Shown in pieces: positions 11,861 through 21,632 of a stretch of DNA of 64,000 nt. The notes below the pieces were generated by a model. That model saw nothing but the letters and a program-made list of their open reading frames with translations. It did no database searches and was not told the origin of the DNA. Both the position numbers and the translations under genes were made by a program. Position 1 is the first letter of the stretch. Each line of letters begins with the position of its first letter. The stretch comes from Clarkia xantiana subsp. parviflora. Lineage: Eukaryota; Streptophyta; Magnoliopsida; Myrtales; Onagraceae. Where the stretch lies: positions 7,717,785 through 7,781,784 of the forward strand of contig JAPTYO010000022.1 in the NCBI GenBank assembly GCA_036873135.1. Reading direction: 5' to 3'.

Positions 11861-11938
11861 TCATCTTAAACGGTGCATCGGAACGTTCTAAGTAACAAGT
11901 CTAAAGTCGCTTTAAATAGCGCAAACGATTATCAGGAC

Positions 11939-12945
11939 TGATGGATATACGCCCAATTTGAACCCGTTGACTTCCAAACCGTTGTATTTTTATCGTCCCA
12001 TTAACGATTGTAAATCGAAACTTCAACCCGAACACTGCGCGAACACATCAACGGCTCGGACGAGGCCGGAGCGCTCGTCCGGCCGAGGCAAACTCACCTA
12101 GGTGAGGTTGGGTGGCCATACCCGACCTCCCCTAGGAGAAATCGGGTCAGCCAACCCGATCTCTCCTAGGGGAGATCGGGTGGACCAACCCGATCTCTCC
12201 TAGGAGAGATCGGGTCGGCCAACCCGATCTCTCCTAGGAGGGATGGGGTTGGCCAACCCCATCCTCCCTAGGAGGGGTTGGGTGCCCTCACCCAACCCCT
12301 ACCCTTGGGGGTCGGATTTCTCCCCCCCCAAGGGCCCCGGCACCATTTTTGGACTCCCACACTCGGTTCACTCCGCCTACCTTCTCCGTATCCTAAGGTC
12401 CTAATTATGCGTATAAAGGTTAATTAATTGTGTTTAAAGGTTAACGATGTCATTAAGCCACCTTAATGACACCGTTGCCTATAAATACCCCACATTCACA
12501 ACTCATTTGATCATCTTGGCAAGTTGCACAATTTTGCTCTGACCTCTCTCTAGCTTTATCTCTCTAAAACCGTACTGACTTAGGCATCGGAGAGGGTTCA
12601 TCAGGCACCACCCCCCCCCCTCTGTGCCTGGTATTGCCCCTCTTGCAGGGTGGCAAGGAGAAGAGCCAAGGAAGCAGAAGAGCATAGAGCAGTAGGACAA
12701 GCCCCAGGGGTAAGAAGTACAAGCCTCAGGAGGTCAGAAGGAGAGAAGGAAAGGAGGTCAGAAGGAGAGAAGGAAAGGAGGTCAGAAGGAGAGAAGAGAA
12801 GGACACATATCAGAACGACTACCCCAAGAGAGTATAAGGGCACGGATCAGAACGACTAGTCCTAGGAGCACTGAACCCGACATTTCATTAGTGGGAGATA
12901 AATTCTAGATTGACGACCCGTTGACCTAGACTTTATAACCTAACA
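11939..12945 (+). repeat. E2 5' LTR (1007 bp)
   Basis: It runs from TGATGGATATACGCCC to ACCTAACA. It contains a chain of GC-rich inverted repeats (12100-12310), a TATA box GCCTATAAATACC (about 12477-12488), a CCCCCCCCCC run near 12611, and a triplicated GGTCAGAAGGAGAGAAGGAAA unit (about 12730-12800). Confidence 0.9.
12477..12488 (+). promoter_or_regulatory. TATA box of E2 5' LTR
   Basis: CCTATAAATACC lies downstream of the hairpin array, at the expected promoter position. The same site recurs near 21058 in the 3' LTR. Confidence 0.6.
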
Positions 12946-12947
12946 CT

Positions 12948-12963
12948 TGGCGCCGTCTGTGGG
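12948..12963 (+). promoter_or_regulatory. E2 primer-binding-site-like motif
   Basis: TGGCGCCGTCTGTGGG begins two bases after the LTR end. It is identical to the motif of E3 and E4. Confidence 0.65.
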
Positions 12964-12996
12964 GTTCGGACATAAAGCCTGGCTATTACACGAGCA

Positions 12997-13509
12997 ATGA
13001 CGAACAGCAGGGTGTCTAGGCACCACCGCCCACCAGGGGGCAATGGGAGAAGGAGAGAGCCTATACCCCCAGGAAGGCAGCCTAACCCTGGGAAGCAGCC
13101 AATGCAACCAGAACCACAAGAAATACCACAGCCTCCCCAACAGAACAACCAGGAGGGAGGACCCTCACGCCCAGCTGGGGCTGAGTCCTCCACAGCCTCC
13201 ACACCTCGGGCAAGAAGGCCACAGAGAGAAAGAGAACAACAGGGAGTGCCGTCCAAGCACACGGCACCCCCTGAGGGGTATTATTATGAGGCGCAACCCC
13301 AAGGATACCCGTATGGGATGCCGGCCCAAAGGGATGGCAACCGCGCCCACACAACATATGCAAGGCCGGCATACACACAGGGAGCACATACAATGACTCC
13401 AGGGCTGATGAGCGCCTCGGACGAGCTACTAGCTTACAGAGAGACCCTAAGGAATAGGCAGGAAAGGCAACACCGACAGGAAGGAGAAGAAGCTCATGAA
13501 GAGGAGTAA
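12997..13509 (+). CDS. E2 gag-like N-terminal protein, 170 aa
   Basis: The ATG is about 34 bases after the PBS, where the other elements start gag. The product is rich in Pro, Gln, Arg and Glu (HHRPPGGNGRRREP near the N-terminus; a charged end RQHRQEGEEAHEEE) and has no capsid block, zinc knuckle or protease. It resembles only the disordered N-terminal part of Tat Gag proteins. After the stop at 13509 the sequence keeps a biased composition (short frames to about 14080) without recognisable domains. It may be a residual Gag or an incidental frame kept open by composition. Confidence 0.45.
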   Translation: MTNSRVSRHHRPPGGNGRRREPIPPGRQPNPGKQPMQPEPQEIPQPPQQNNQEGGPSRPAGAESSTASTPRARRPQREREQQGVPSKHTAPPEGYYYEAQPQGYPYGMPAQRDGNRAHTTYARPAYTQGAHTMTPGLMSASDELLAYRETLRNRQERQHRQEGEEAHEEE

Positions 13510-16500
13510 ATCCCAACGGAAGAACGCCACTCGCACCCTCGAACAGGGCAGCGAGGAGAACAAAGGAGAGACAACCAAAGGCCACACCCAGGGGGAAGGC
13601 AGCAATCTGTGCCTCCAAGGCAGCAACAGACACAACAGGATAACATGGACATACCAAGGAAAGCTCAAAGGAAGGGACATAGTCCCAACAACACAACAAG
13701 GCAACCACCTACCCATGATACAACACGACAGGTCCAAACCCCTCATGCATTACAACCCTTGGCACACATCCCCCTAGGACAGGGGAGCAGTCGAAAAGAC
13801 AAGAATTTGAACAGGGGACTCATAGAGTACCACACCATGTTAGTACATAGCTACTACAAGGGGAAGTCTCATGGAGAGACATAGTGAAGTGAGATCACAC
13901 ATAGCATACATGAAGGATACACCTCCACCTAGTCCGCCTTGCAAGGATGCGACCTTATATTCCTCAAGTGGAAGGAATACACACAGACTACTGGAGGAAG
14001 ACAGCTACATTACCAAGGAAGCAAGGGGTATCAACACCCCACACTCATATCCTTCCCATATCCTCTTATTTAATTTAACTGCATAACAAGTCAACTCCCT
14101 AAAAGGGGTATATTTTGATACTTGATATCAACATGTTTTCCAAGAAAGACCATACCGGACGCCTTCGGGCTCCGTGGTATATATATACACAGGTGGACCA
14201 CTAGAAGAATCCGTAAAAGGCCGTCGCCAATCAAAAGATGCACAAGCAACAGATTCCTCAATCCCAAGGAACACCTATAAGGTCAAGTTTCCGGGAAAGA
14301 TCACAAGATGGAAAGCTCACTTACAAAAATAAGTTGAGCACTCCCAACATCCTATAGAGGAACTACCATGAAGGTCACAAAGGATTACCCCTACTATAAC
14401 CCTCCACTAAACATCCTAGGGCCAAGTCCGTCAAAGAATCCCATCTGGCATTGGTATGCAAGGGGGGCACCAGTCACAACATGCCCTCCCCACAAACGCC
14501 CGTTAGAATAAGAGGGGGTAGCCGTGAACTCACCCCTCTAAAAATGGAGGAAACCATATCACATGGGCAACGCCCACCATCAGAGGCAAACACCTCCAGC
14601 GGATATTTATGATTTCACAAAATAGCCAGGAGATACAACTACACCTAGTAAGCTCATCCCAGGTAATGGAATACACTTCCATAAAAAACTCTCAAGGACA
14701 CCAAGCCTAGCAAAAGAAGAATGGCGACACCATCATCAAGCTTTTAAAAAGGGATATGGAAAACATAGTATTTCCACACAATGATATATTAGTCATAAGA
14801 GAGGGAATCACCAACTTTGACATGAAGAGAACCATAGTGCACGAAGGGAGTCCGTCAGACATCCCCCATGACCAACCATTGATGATACTAGAGAAGAGTC
14901 AGGCATGCTTAATACCAAAGGACCCCTACTAGTAAAGGTGGTCAGAACATCGACACACCCATTAGGGACACGGCACTGCAAATGAACCAGGAATAAGGAT
15001 GGAACACATATCCTTAAAAGTATCCTTACAAGTATCCTTGCATTTATTCTTGCAAAAATAAACTCCGTAGATAAAGAGGTTATCTAATAGATGACTATGT
15101 CTCTGTTCTCAAAATACGATCCTAACCCGGAGATCCTTGGACTCCGTATTATATATGCAATGAATAACATGTTCATCAAAGATAGGTACACGAAGATTCA
15201 AGACAGCGCCATAAAGATTAGGCGCATACCTCTACCAAGTACGACACATTTGAGTGTTCATAAACACTCCCTCGCCATCGCACAAGAAAGAAAGGCAGCC
15301 AAGGATACAAGTCCTAACAAAACGAACATCGGTAGAAAATCCGGTCATTGAAGTCATGCACCAAGAGAGAAACTCTAAAGATGCAAGTTTAGCATAGGAG
15401 ATAGTGCAACAACTAGAGTGTGAAAAAGGAGATACATCTCCTACCAAGAGCCTTAGGGCAGGATAATAGTTCTACAAGATCAACCAAAGAAGAGCTCTAA
15501 AGCTTGGGGAGTAAGGTTTCAAGATCGACCCTCACACTAGACGCACATCCCGATCAACCACCTTGTCTGCAAATGATAAGACATTTGACTCTGGCATCCC
15601 ATCAAGAGGAGAACCCCGATAAAAGGGGCACTAGAAAAATATCCCGCCTCTAAGGCCATACGCCAAATACAGGATGAATGAAGGTTATGACAAAACAAAA
15701 AAGGAGGGACTTGTCAGCTCAACACACCTCAAACACGTATACGTACGCAATACAAATGCAGCCTCTAATGAAATTATCCAACAAGGAATAGCCAATACGA
15801 GGGCAAACCCATGGAAAATCAGGGAACATCACCGGCGAACCTAAAGGAAAACGTCCTTTTTTAGGTTCAAGTCCTAATTCAAAAGAAGTCTATAACCAAG
15901 ATTCAAGGTGGGAGGAGCATGACCAATGTGACACTCCCCAAAGGCATTGAAGAATACTCCAATGTGAAGGAAAAGGCAAGGCACACTAAGTGCCACAACA
16001 CTCCAAGAAGATACAGCCCGGTCAGACCCCCACACCCCCATGCACGAGCAAAGAGCATGGATCAGATTGACTAGTCTGAAACACACCTACGAGATTAACA
16101 ACTCAAGACACCATTCTATGAGAGAGCTCTTCAACCTAAAACACAAGGAAAAGGGGGAAAAATTTACAAACACCCCTAGGATACAGAAACTGCCGCATCC
16201 TGGTTATCAAGAGAATGAAAATCACCCCCACCCACCCAAAGCAAAAGCTCTCCACCCAATCCCCAAAGATACATCCGACAAAGGCATTATCCAAACCATA
16301 CCTATGACTGAAACAAGCAAGAATGAGAAAGAGTAAATCCTACAAGGGACACTCGTCACATTCAAACAAGCAGACAAGGGAGCCCCGAGCATAAGGGGCA
16401 CCCAACCAAGAAAGTGAACGAGGGGCCTTCAACGGCCAAATGTGAAAGGCGGTATGACCACCAAGCAACTTGGGGGGCACCAAACGAATAAGTTCTTGGT

Positions 16501-16800
16501 AGTCCACCTAAGTATAAAAGAAAATATTAGAGGCAGCAGATCACAAGAACATGCAATACCACATTTCCCAGAAAAGGTCACATAGGAGGAAAACATCATC
16601 AACTCCCTATATGAACTCGTCCTAAGTTGGCAACACACAAACATCGCCCTCGAGAGGTGATCTCCCACATTGAAGGAAAAGCGTGGTAACAGGCAATATC
16701 GTAGAAGGAGAAGTCAAGTAAAGACTCGAAAAGCATACCAAAAATGCACCATGCATGAGAAGGGACACAAGATAAGGTAATATTATGAGCCCTCCGGGAG
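13510..16800. other. E2 internal non-coding region
   Basis: About 3.3 kb of purine-rich, A-rich sequence with only short frames. I searched by eye for protease, RT, RNase H and integrase motifs on both strands and found none. It appears to be filler typical of large non-autonomous LTR elements. Confidence 0.6.
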
Positions 16801-17530
16801 CCAATCCCGCGAACACATTCGACGCCCCCAAGAGCGTATCTTGAGAGTAGTTCTAAAACTACGAACCCTGTGCCCTCCGGGAGCCTATCCCGCGAACAGA
16901 TTCGACGCCCCCAAGAGCGTATCTTGAGAGTAGTTTTTATACTACGATCTTCGACGCCCCCAAGAGCGTATCTTGAGAGTAGTGTTCATACTACGACCTT
17001 CGACGCCCCCAAGAGCGTATCTTGAGAGTAGTTTATACACTACGACCTTCGACGCACCAAGAGCGTATCTTGAGAGTGGTTTCCAAAAACTACGAATTTC
17101 GACGCCCCCAAGAGCGTATCTTGAGAGTAGTGTTCATACTACGACCTTCGACGCCCCCAAGAGCGTATCTTGAGAGTAGTTTATACACTACGACCTTCGA
17201 CGCACCAAGAGCGTATCTTGAGAGTGGTTTCCAAAAACTACGAATTTCGACGCCCCCAGGAGCGTATCTTGAGGTAGATTTGCAACCTACCAGATTCGAC
17301 GCCCCCAAGAGCGTATCTTGAGGTAGAAAAAACACTACCAGTTCGACGCCCCCAAGAGCGTATCTTGAGGTAGATTTCAAACTACCAGTTCGACGCCCAC
17401 CAGGAGCGTATCTTTGGTCTAACCTGAGCCCTCCGGGAGCCTATCCTGTGAAACGTTAAGTGCCATCCGAGAGCCTGTCTCGTGAACAGTTTTCGACGCC
17501 CACCAAGAGCGTATCTTTGGTCTAACAGTA
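16801..17530 (+). repeat. E2 tandem repeat, 'AGAGCGTATCTTGAG' family
   Basis: About eleven to twelve copies of a unit of roughly 45-65 bases, containing TTCGACGCCCCCAAGAGCG and TATCTTGAGAGTAGT with a variable tail (TTATACACTACGACC, TTCCAAAAACTACGAAT, TTCATACTACGACC). A secondary motif, GCCCTCCGGGAGCCTATCC, occurs at 16789-16900 and 17427-17445. Frames reported here in any strand are repeat translations. Confidence 0.85.
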
Positions 17531-18176
17531 CAACGTATACCATGTAAGGGGTATCAGAAGAGATCATCACACCATGCTCAGAAGGATCCCATGAGAAAGT
17601 AATCTTAAAGTAAGGTTGTATAAAGAACACATAATGTTTTTTCTTGATGAGATGGCAGGTACGGCATGAAGGAAAACACAAAAGAAAGATAAGGAAAGGA
17701 AAGCATATACAAGGGACAAGTCCATGACCAAAGGATCATATACAGAAGCACAAGAAGTTATCATAAAAAGTAACGAGTTATCCTACCATCCATATCACAA
17801 GTCAAGAGAAGTATCTCAAAGGAACCCAACACCACCAAGAAGGATAGCAAAGACATGAAATCCAAAGTTCAAGGCTCTCAAAGTAAACTCGACCCATCAA
17901 GAAGAAGAATTGCCTTACAGGTCACACAAAGCAACCTTCGACAAACGTTATTATCTTACACGTTACCCTCGCGTGACCTATGGTCGTATCAGACTTGAAC
18001 ATCGTCAAACACAACTCATGAAGGAGACATCTAAAGAGCATAAAGGATACAACATCCGACAAGACGAGACATCGGGACCTAACCCAACAAACATAGCCTA
18101 AACATAAGGCAGCTATAGCAATAAGGGCTCTCCAACGAGAAAGGAATACTAAAGCACAACTCCATACATCGTGATG
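17531..18176. other. E2 internal non-coding region
   Basis: A-rich, purine-biased sequence between two tandem arrays. No gene or motif was recognised. Confidence 0.5.
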
Positions 18177-18350
18177 TGGCTATCATGTCCACATACCCTG
18201 AAGTGGCTATCATGTCCACATACCTTGAAGTGGCTATCATGTCCACATATCCTGAAGTGGCTATCATGTCCACACACTACAGAAGGGCTATCACTCCGAC
18301 GCATCACGAAGTGGCTATCACGTCCACATACCCCGAAGTGATTATCATGA
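18177..18350 (+). repeat. E2 27-bp minisatellite
   Basis: About six copies of GTGGCTATCATGTCCACATA followed by CCCTGAA or close variants. The later copies are more diverged (GGGCTATCACTCCGACGCAT). The array lies between the non-coding middle of E2 and a possible antisense coding relic. Confidence 0.85.
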
Positions 18351-18664
18351 CAACACGTCATAAAACATCTGTCAAAGACATGAATTGTAAAGACACCATC
18401 CCGACCACGAACATCAAAAGGCTACGCCTAGCCCTGGGAGGAGGTTCAAGAAAAAGGGAAAAACAACACCCTTCGTACGCTCATCAAAGGTAGGCACTTA
18501 TATTTCAACCCACTGGGTGATACTAGGAAGGAGACGTCCTCATTATGAAGACAAACTCCATATCTCACGAAATCAACCATGAAGCAAAGAATCACGACAA
18601 GCACTATTGAGGGCATATAACAAAACAATCCCCACAACGATCACAACTACGATACCAGTAGAGG

Positions 18665-19153
18665 CTAACTCAAGAGCAGTCTCCACCAAACTCCAAAGCA
18701 AGAATTTGCTATCTTAATCAGAGCCACGGCAATAGAAAGGAACCTCAATGAAAGGTGATGATCACACCCATCACCAAAAGAAAAATCTTCAACGCAGGGG
18801 TTAATAACATAACCCATAGGAAAGACAAAAACACTTTCAAAAGTCGTCAAATCTACATGAAGATGAAATAAACTTGAGACTCGGCCCCTCGGCTGGGGGG
18901 CAGGGGATAGAGAAGAGACATCAAGACCTATGATCACCCCATCGCCAGCCACAGGTTGTTTCCTTTTGTCAAGCAAAGAGGGTGCCTCTTCAACCACTAC
19001 CTCCTTATCATGGGAGGGAGTCAGCAAGGGGGCACTTGAAGGAGAGCCTCTCGCGGTTTCCTTCTCCTTGGCAGCCGAGGGCCCGACCTCAGAGTCAGGT
19101 TTCCGCGCCTTGGATTTAGGTTGACTTGAACCCTCACCCACCACAAGAACCAT
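18665..19153 (-). pseudogene. Possible E2 antisense-gene relic
   Basis: A 162-residue minus-strand frame starts MVLVVGEGSSQPKSKARKPD and continues through a Lys/Ser/Pro-rich stretch (KEKETARGSPSSAPLLTP, LLDKRKQPVAGDG). Position (between a tandem repeat and the 3' LTR), strand and composition match the middle, basic, low-complexity part of the antisense protein in E1 and E4. No clear motif is shared, so the assignment is tentative. More of it may extend to about 19340 on the same strand. Confidence 0.35.
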
Positions 19154-20517
19154 TCGGTAACCAGGGAAGAACGCTCTAACAACAAGAAGGAAGCAGCATG
19201 AGAACGATCATAAGTATATCACAAAGAAAAAAGAAGGGAAAAAGAACATACTGGAAGCATTAGCAGCCACCCCTGACTTAGAAAATTTCTCGGCCTGATA
19301 AGCAGAACTAGAGGGTTCTTCCCTTTCATCTGATTCAACAGTACGTTCGGAACGCTCTGCCCACACCTTGTATGTTTCTCCATAAAATCAACCTACAAGG
19401 GGTCATACGAGTCCCTGCCTCATACGAGTCCACCTCGGACACCCAAGACACAGGACGGTCAGATTTGGTCTGACTACCTTGGAAAACGATCTTCAAGGTC
19501 TCCCTGTCTGAAGAAGAAAGCTTCCCAAAAGTGAGTCATCTATACGAGCAACCAACGCAAAGATCGACCCTTACTCATGGAGGGGCGAGATATGCCTACT
19601 ACGAGGGCAACCTTAACACCAAGGGAAGAGGGCGAACTTTTAGTTTCCCCAAATGGAACAACGCTCTAGCACATCCGAAGGAAGGGTCAACCCTTAACAC
19701 ATGTCAATAGACCCCTAAGCTCGCGGCGGTAAGAAGAAAGCTTGTAAGCTTTTTCACCCTCACTTTTATGGGGAACAAATTGCAGGGTAAAGGTCAAGAG
19801 CTATACACACGCTCTAACGAATGAAGGAAAAATGTTACACATGCCGAAGGTCGAGATTAATGGAAAATGCTCACGCTAGTACGAGGGAGGCGGAACGTTG
19901 TGTCCCATTGAGTGGCAGAGTCCCCACCCTCAAGTAAAGGAGAAGTCTATGCTCTCACCTTTGCATTTATGCTCATATTCATGATTAACATCTCCAGGTA
20001 CATCAATGTCATCACTCATGCTTATACTCACTCCCATCCTTATGTTCCTACTTGCATGTATGCTAGTACACATCCTCATGTTCATGATATGTCCATGTTC
20101 ACTCCTAGTTAACAGCCTAGGCGTATTTTCTAGTATCCCATACTCAGAAAAATTTCGGACCAAAATTAAATTTTCCTTCACTTGGGCAAAATCCCGGCAC
20201 GAAATTGAAGCATGAGTCACTTAGGTGTATTCGTATTGCATCCTTATGCAAGCGTGTATTTTTCGAGTATACGCCGGTAGCAAAGATAGATTTATTACTC
20301 CCACCTCAGACGGACGTGTGCTTAGGCACACGTCTGTGCTACTCTAATGTTTACAACTCCTCTATCTCATAAGGCAGGGGGCAGGGTCGGAGACACGCAC
20401 CCATGGGTAAGCAAATGTTCAGACGAAAGGTAAAACCCCGGTTTCAAATTGCGCGTATCATACCATCCTGAAATAGAGTCAATCAAGGGTTAAGCCATTG
20501 GTTGACTCGGGGGCATG
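19154..20517. other. E2 3' internal region and PPT
   Basis: Mostly non-coding. The last bases GACTCGGGGGCATG (20504-20517) act as the polypurine tract. The preceding AAATAGAGTCAATCAAGGG is also recognisable in E6 (minus strand, near 50100-50135), which links the two as one family. Confidence 0.55.
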
Positions 20518-21524
20518 TGATGGATATACGCCCAATTTGAACCCGTTGACTTCCAAACCGTTGTATTTTTATCGTCCCATTAACGATTGTAAATCGAAAC
20601 TTCAACCCGAACACTGCGCGAACACATCAACGGCTCGGACGAGGCCGGAGCGCTCGTCCGGCCGAGGCAAACTCACCTAGGTGAGGTTGGGTGGCCATAC
20701 CCGACCTCCCCTAGGAGAAATCGGGTCAGCCAACCCGATCTCTCCTAGGGGAGATCGGGTGGACCAACCCGATCTCTCCTAGGAGAGATCGGGTCAGCCA
20801 ACCCGATCTCTCCTAGGAGGGATGGGGTTGGCCAACCCCATCCTCCCTAGGAGGGGTTGGGTGCCCTCACCCAACCCCTACCCTTGGGGGTCGGATTTCT
20901 CCCCCCCCAAGGGCCCCGGCACCATTTTTGGACTCCCACACTCGGTTCACTCCGCCTACCTTCTCCGTATCCTAAGGTCCTAATTATGCGTATAAAGGTT
21001 AATTAATTGTGTTTAAAGGTTAACGATGTCATTAAGCCACCTTAATGACACCGTTGCCTATAAATACCCCACCTTCACAACTCATTTGATCATCTTGGCA
21101 AGTTGCACAATTTTGCTCTGACCTCTCTCTAGCTTTATCTCTCTAAAACCGTACTGACTTAGGCATCGGAGAGGGTTCATCAGGCACCACCCCCCCCCCT
21201 CTGTGCCTGGTATTTCCCCTCTTGCAGGGTGGCAAGGAGAAGAGCCAAGGAAGCAGAAGAGCATAGAGCAGTAGGACAAGCCCCAGGGGTAAGAAGTACA
21301 AGCCTCAGGAGGTCAGAAGGAGAGAAGGAAAGGAGGTCAGAAGGAGAGAAGGAAAGGAGGTCAGAAGGAGAGAAGAGAAGGACACATATCAGAACGACTA
21401 CCCCAAGAGAGTATAAGGGCACGGATCAGAACGACTAGTCCTAGGAGCACTGAACCCGACATTTCATTAGTGGGAGATAAATTCTAGATTGACGACCCGT
21501 TGACCTAGACTTTATAACCTAACA
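20518..21524 (+). repeat. E2 3' LTR (1007 bp)
   Basis: It is the same length as the 5' LTR and nearly identical. By hand I count three substitutions (in the hairpin array, just after the TATA box, and in the TGCCTGGTAT segment). Confidence 0.9.
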
Positions 21525-21632
21525 CTGACCTAAACAGATGAAAGAAATTTCTTATATAAAAGGCTCAAAGGCCTGAAGGTCCGATACAAAAGATAAAGGA
21601 GGAAAAGTTACAAGGACTAAAGGAATAGAGCA

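Larger units (their letters stand above)
11939..21524 (+). mobile_element. E2: non-autonomous LTR retrotransposon without pol
   Basis: Two 1007-bp LTRs (11939-12945 and 20518-21524) flank 7.57 kb with a PBS-like motif and a gag-like start, but with no protease, RT or integrase. By hand count the LTRs differ at about three positions, so it is young. It sits inside E1 between the tandem repeats and the 3' end of E1's antisense gene. The flanks (AGGAC before, CTGAC after) share only GAC, so no clean 5-bp duplication is visible. Its size and lack of pol fit a large LTR derivative mobilised by a related autonomous element. Confidence 0.88.

Noticed and set aside
12601..12859. Overlapping frames in the E2 LTRs, repeated at 21180-21438
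   Set aside because: They arise from the GGTCAGAAGGAGAGAAGG triplication and a poly-C run in LTR DNA, present identically in both LTRs.
16622..17380. Frames of about 100 residues in the E2 tandem array
   Set aside because: Translations of a tandem repeat on both strands. No codon pattern distinguishes a coding strand.
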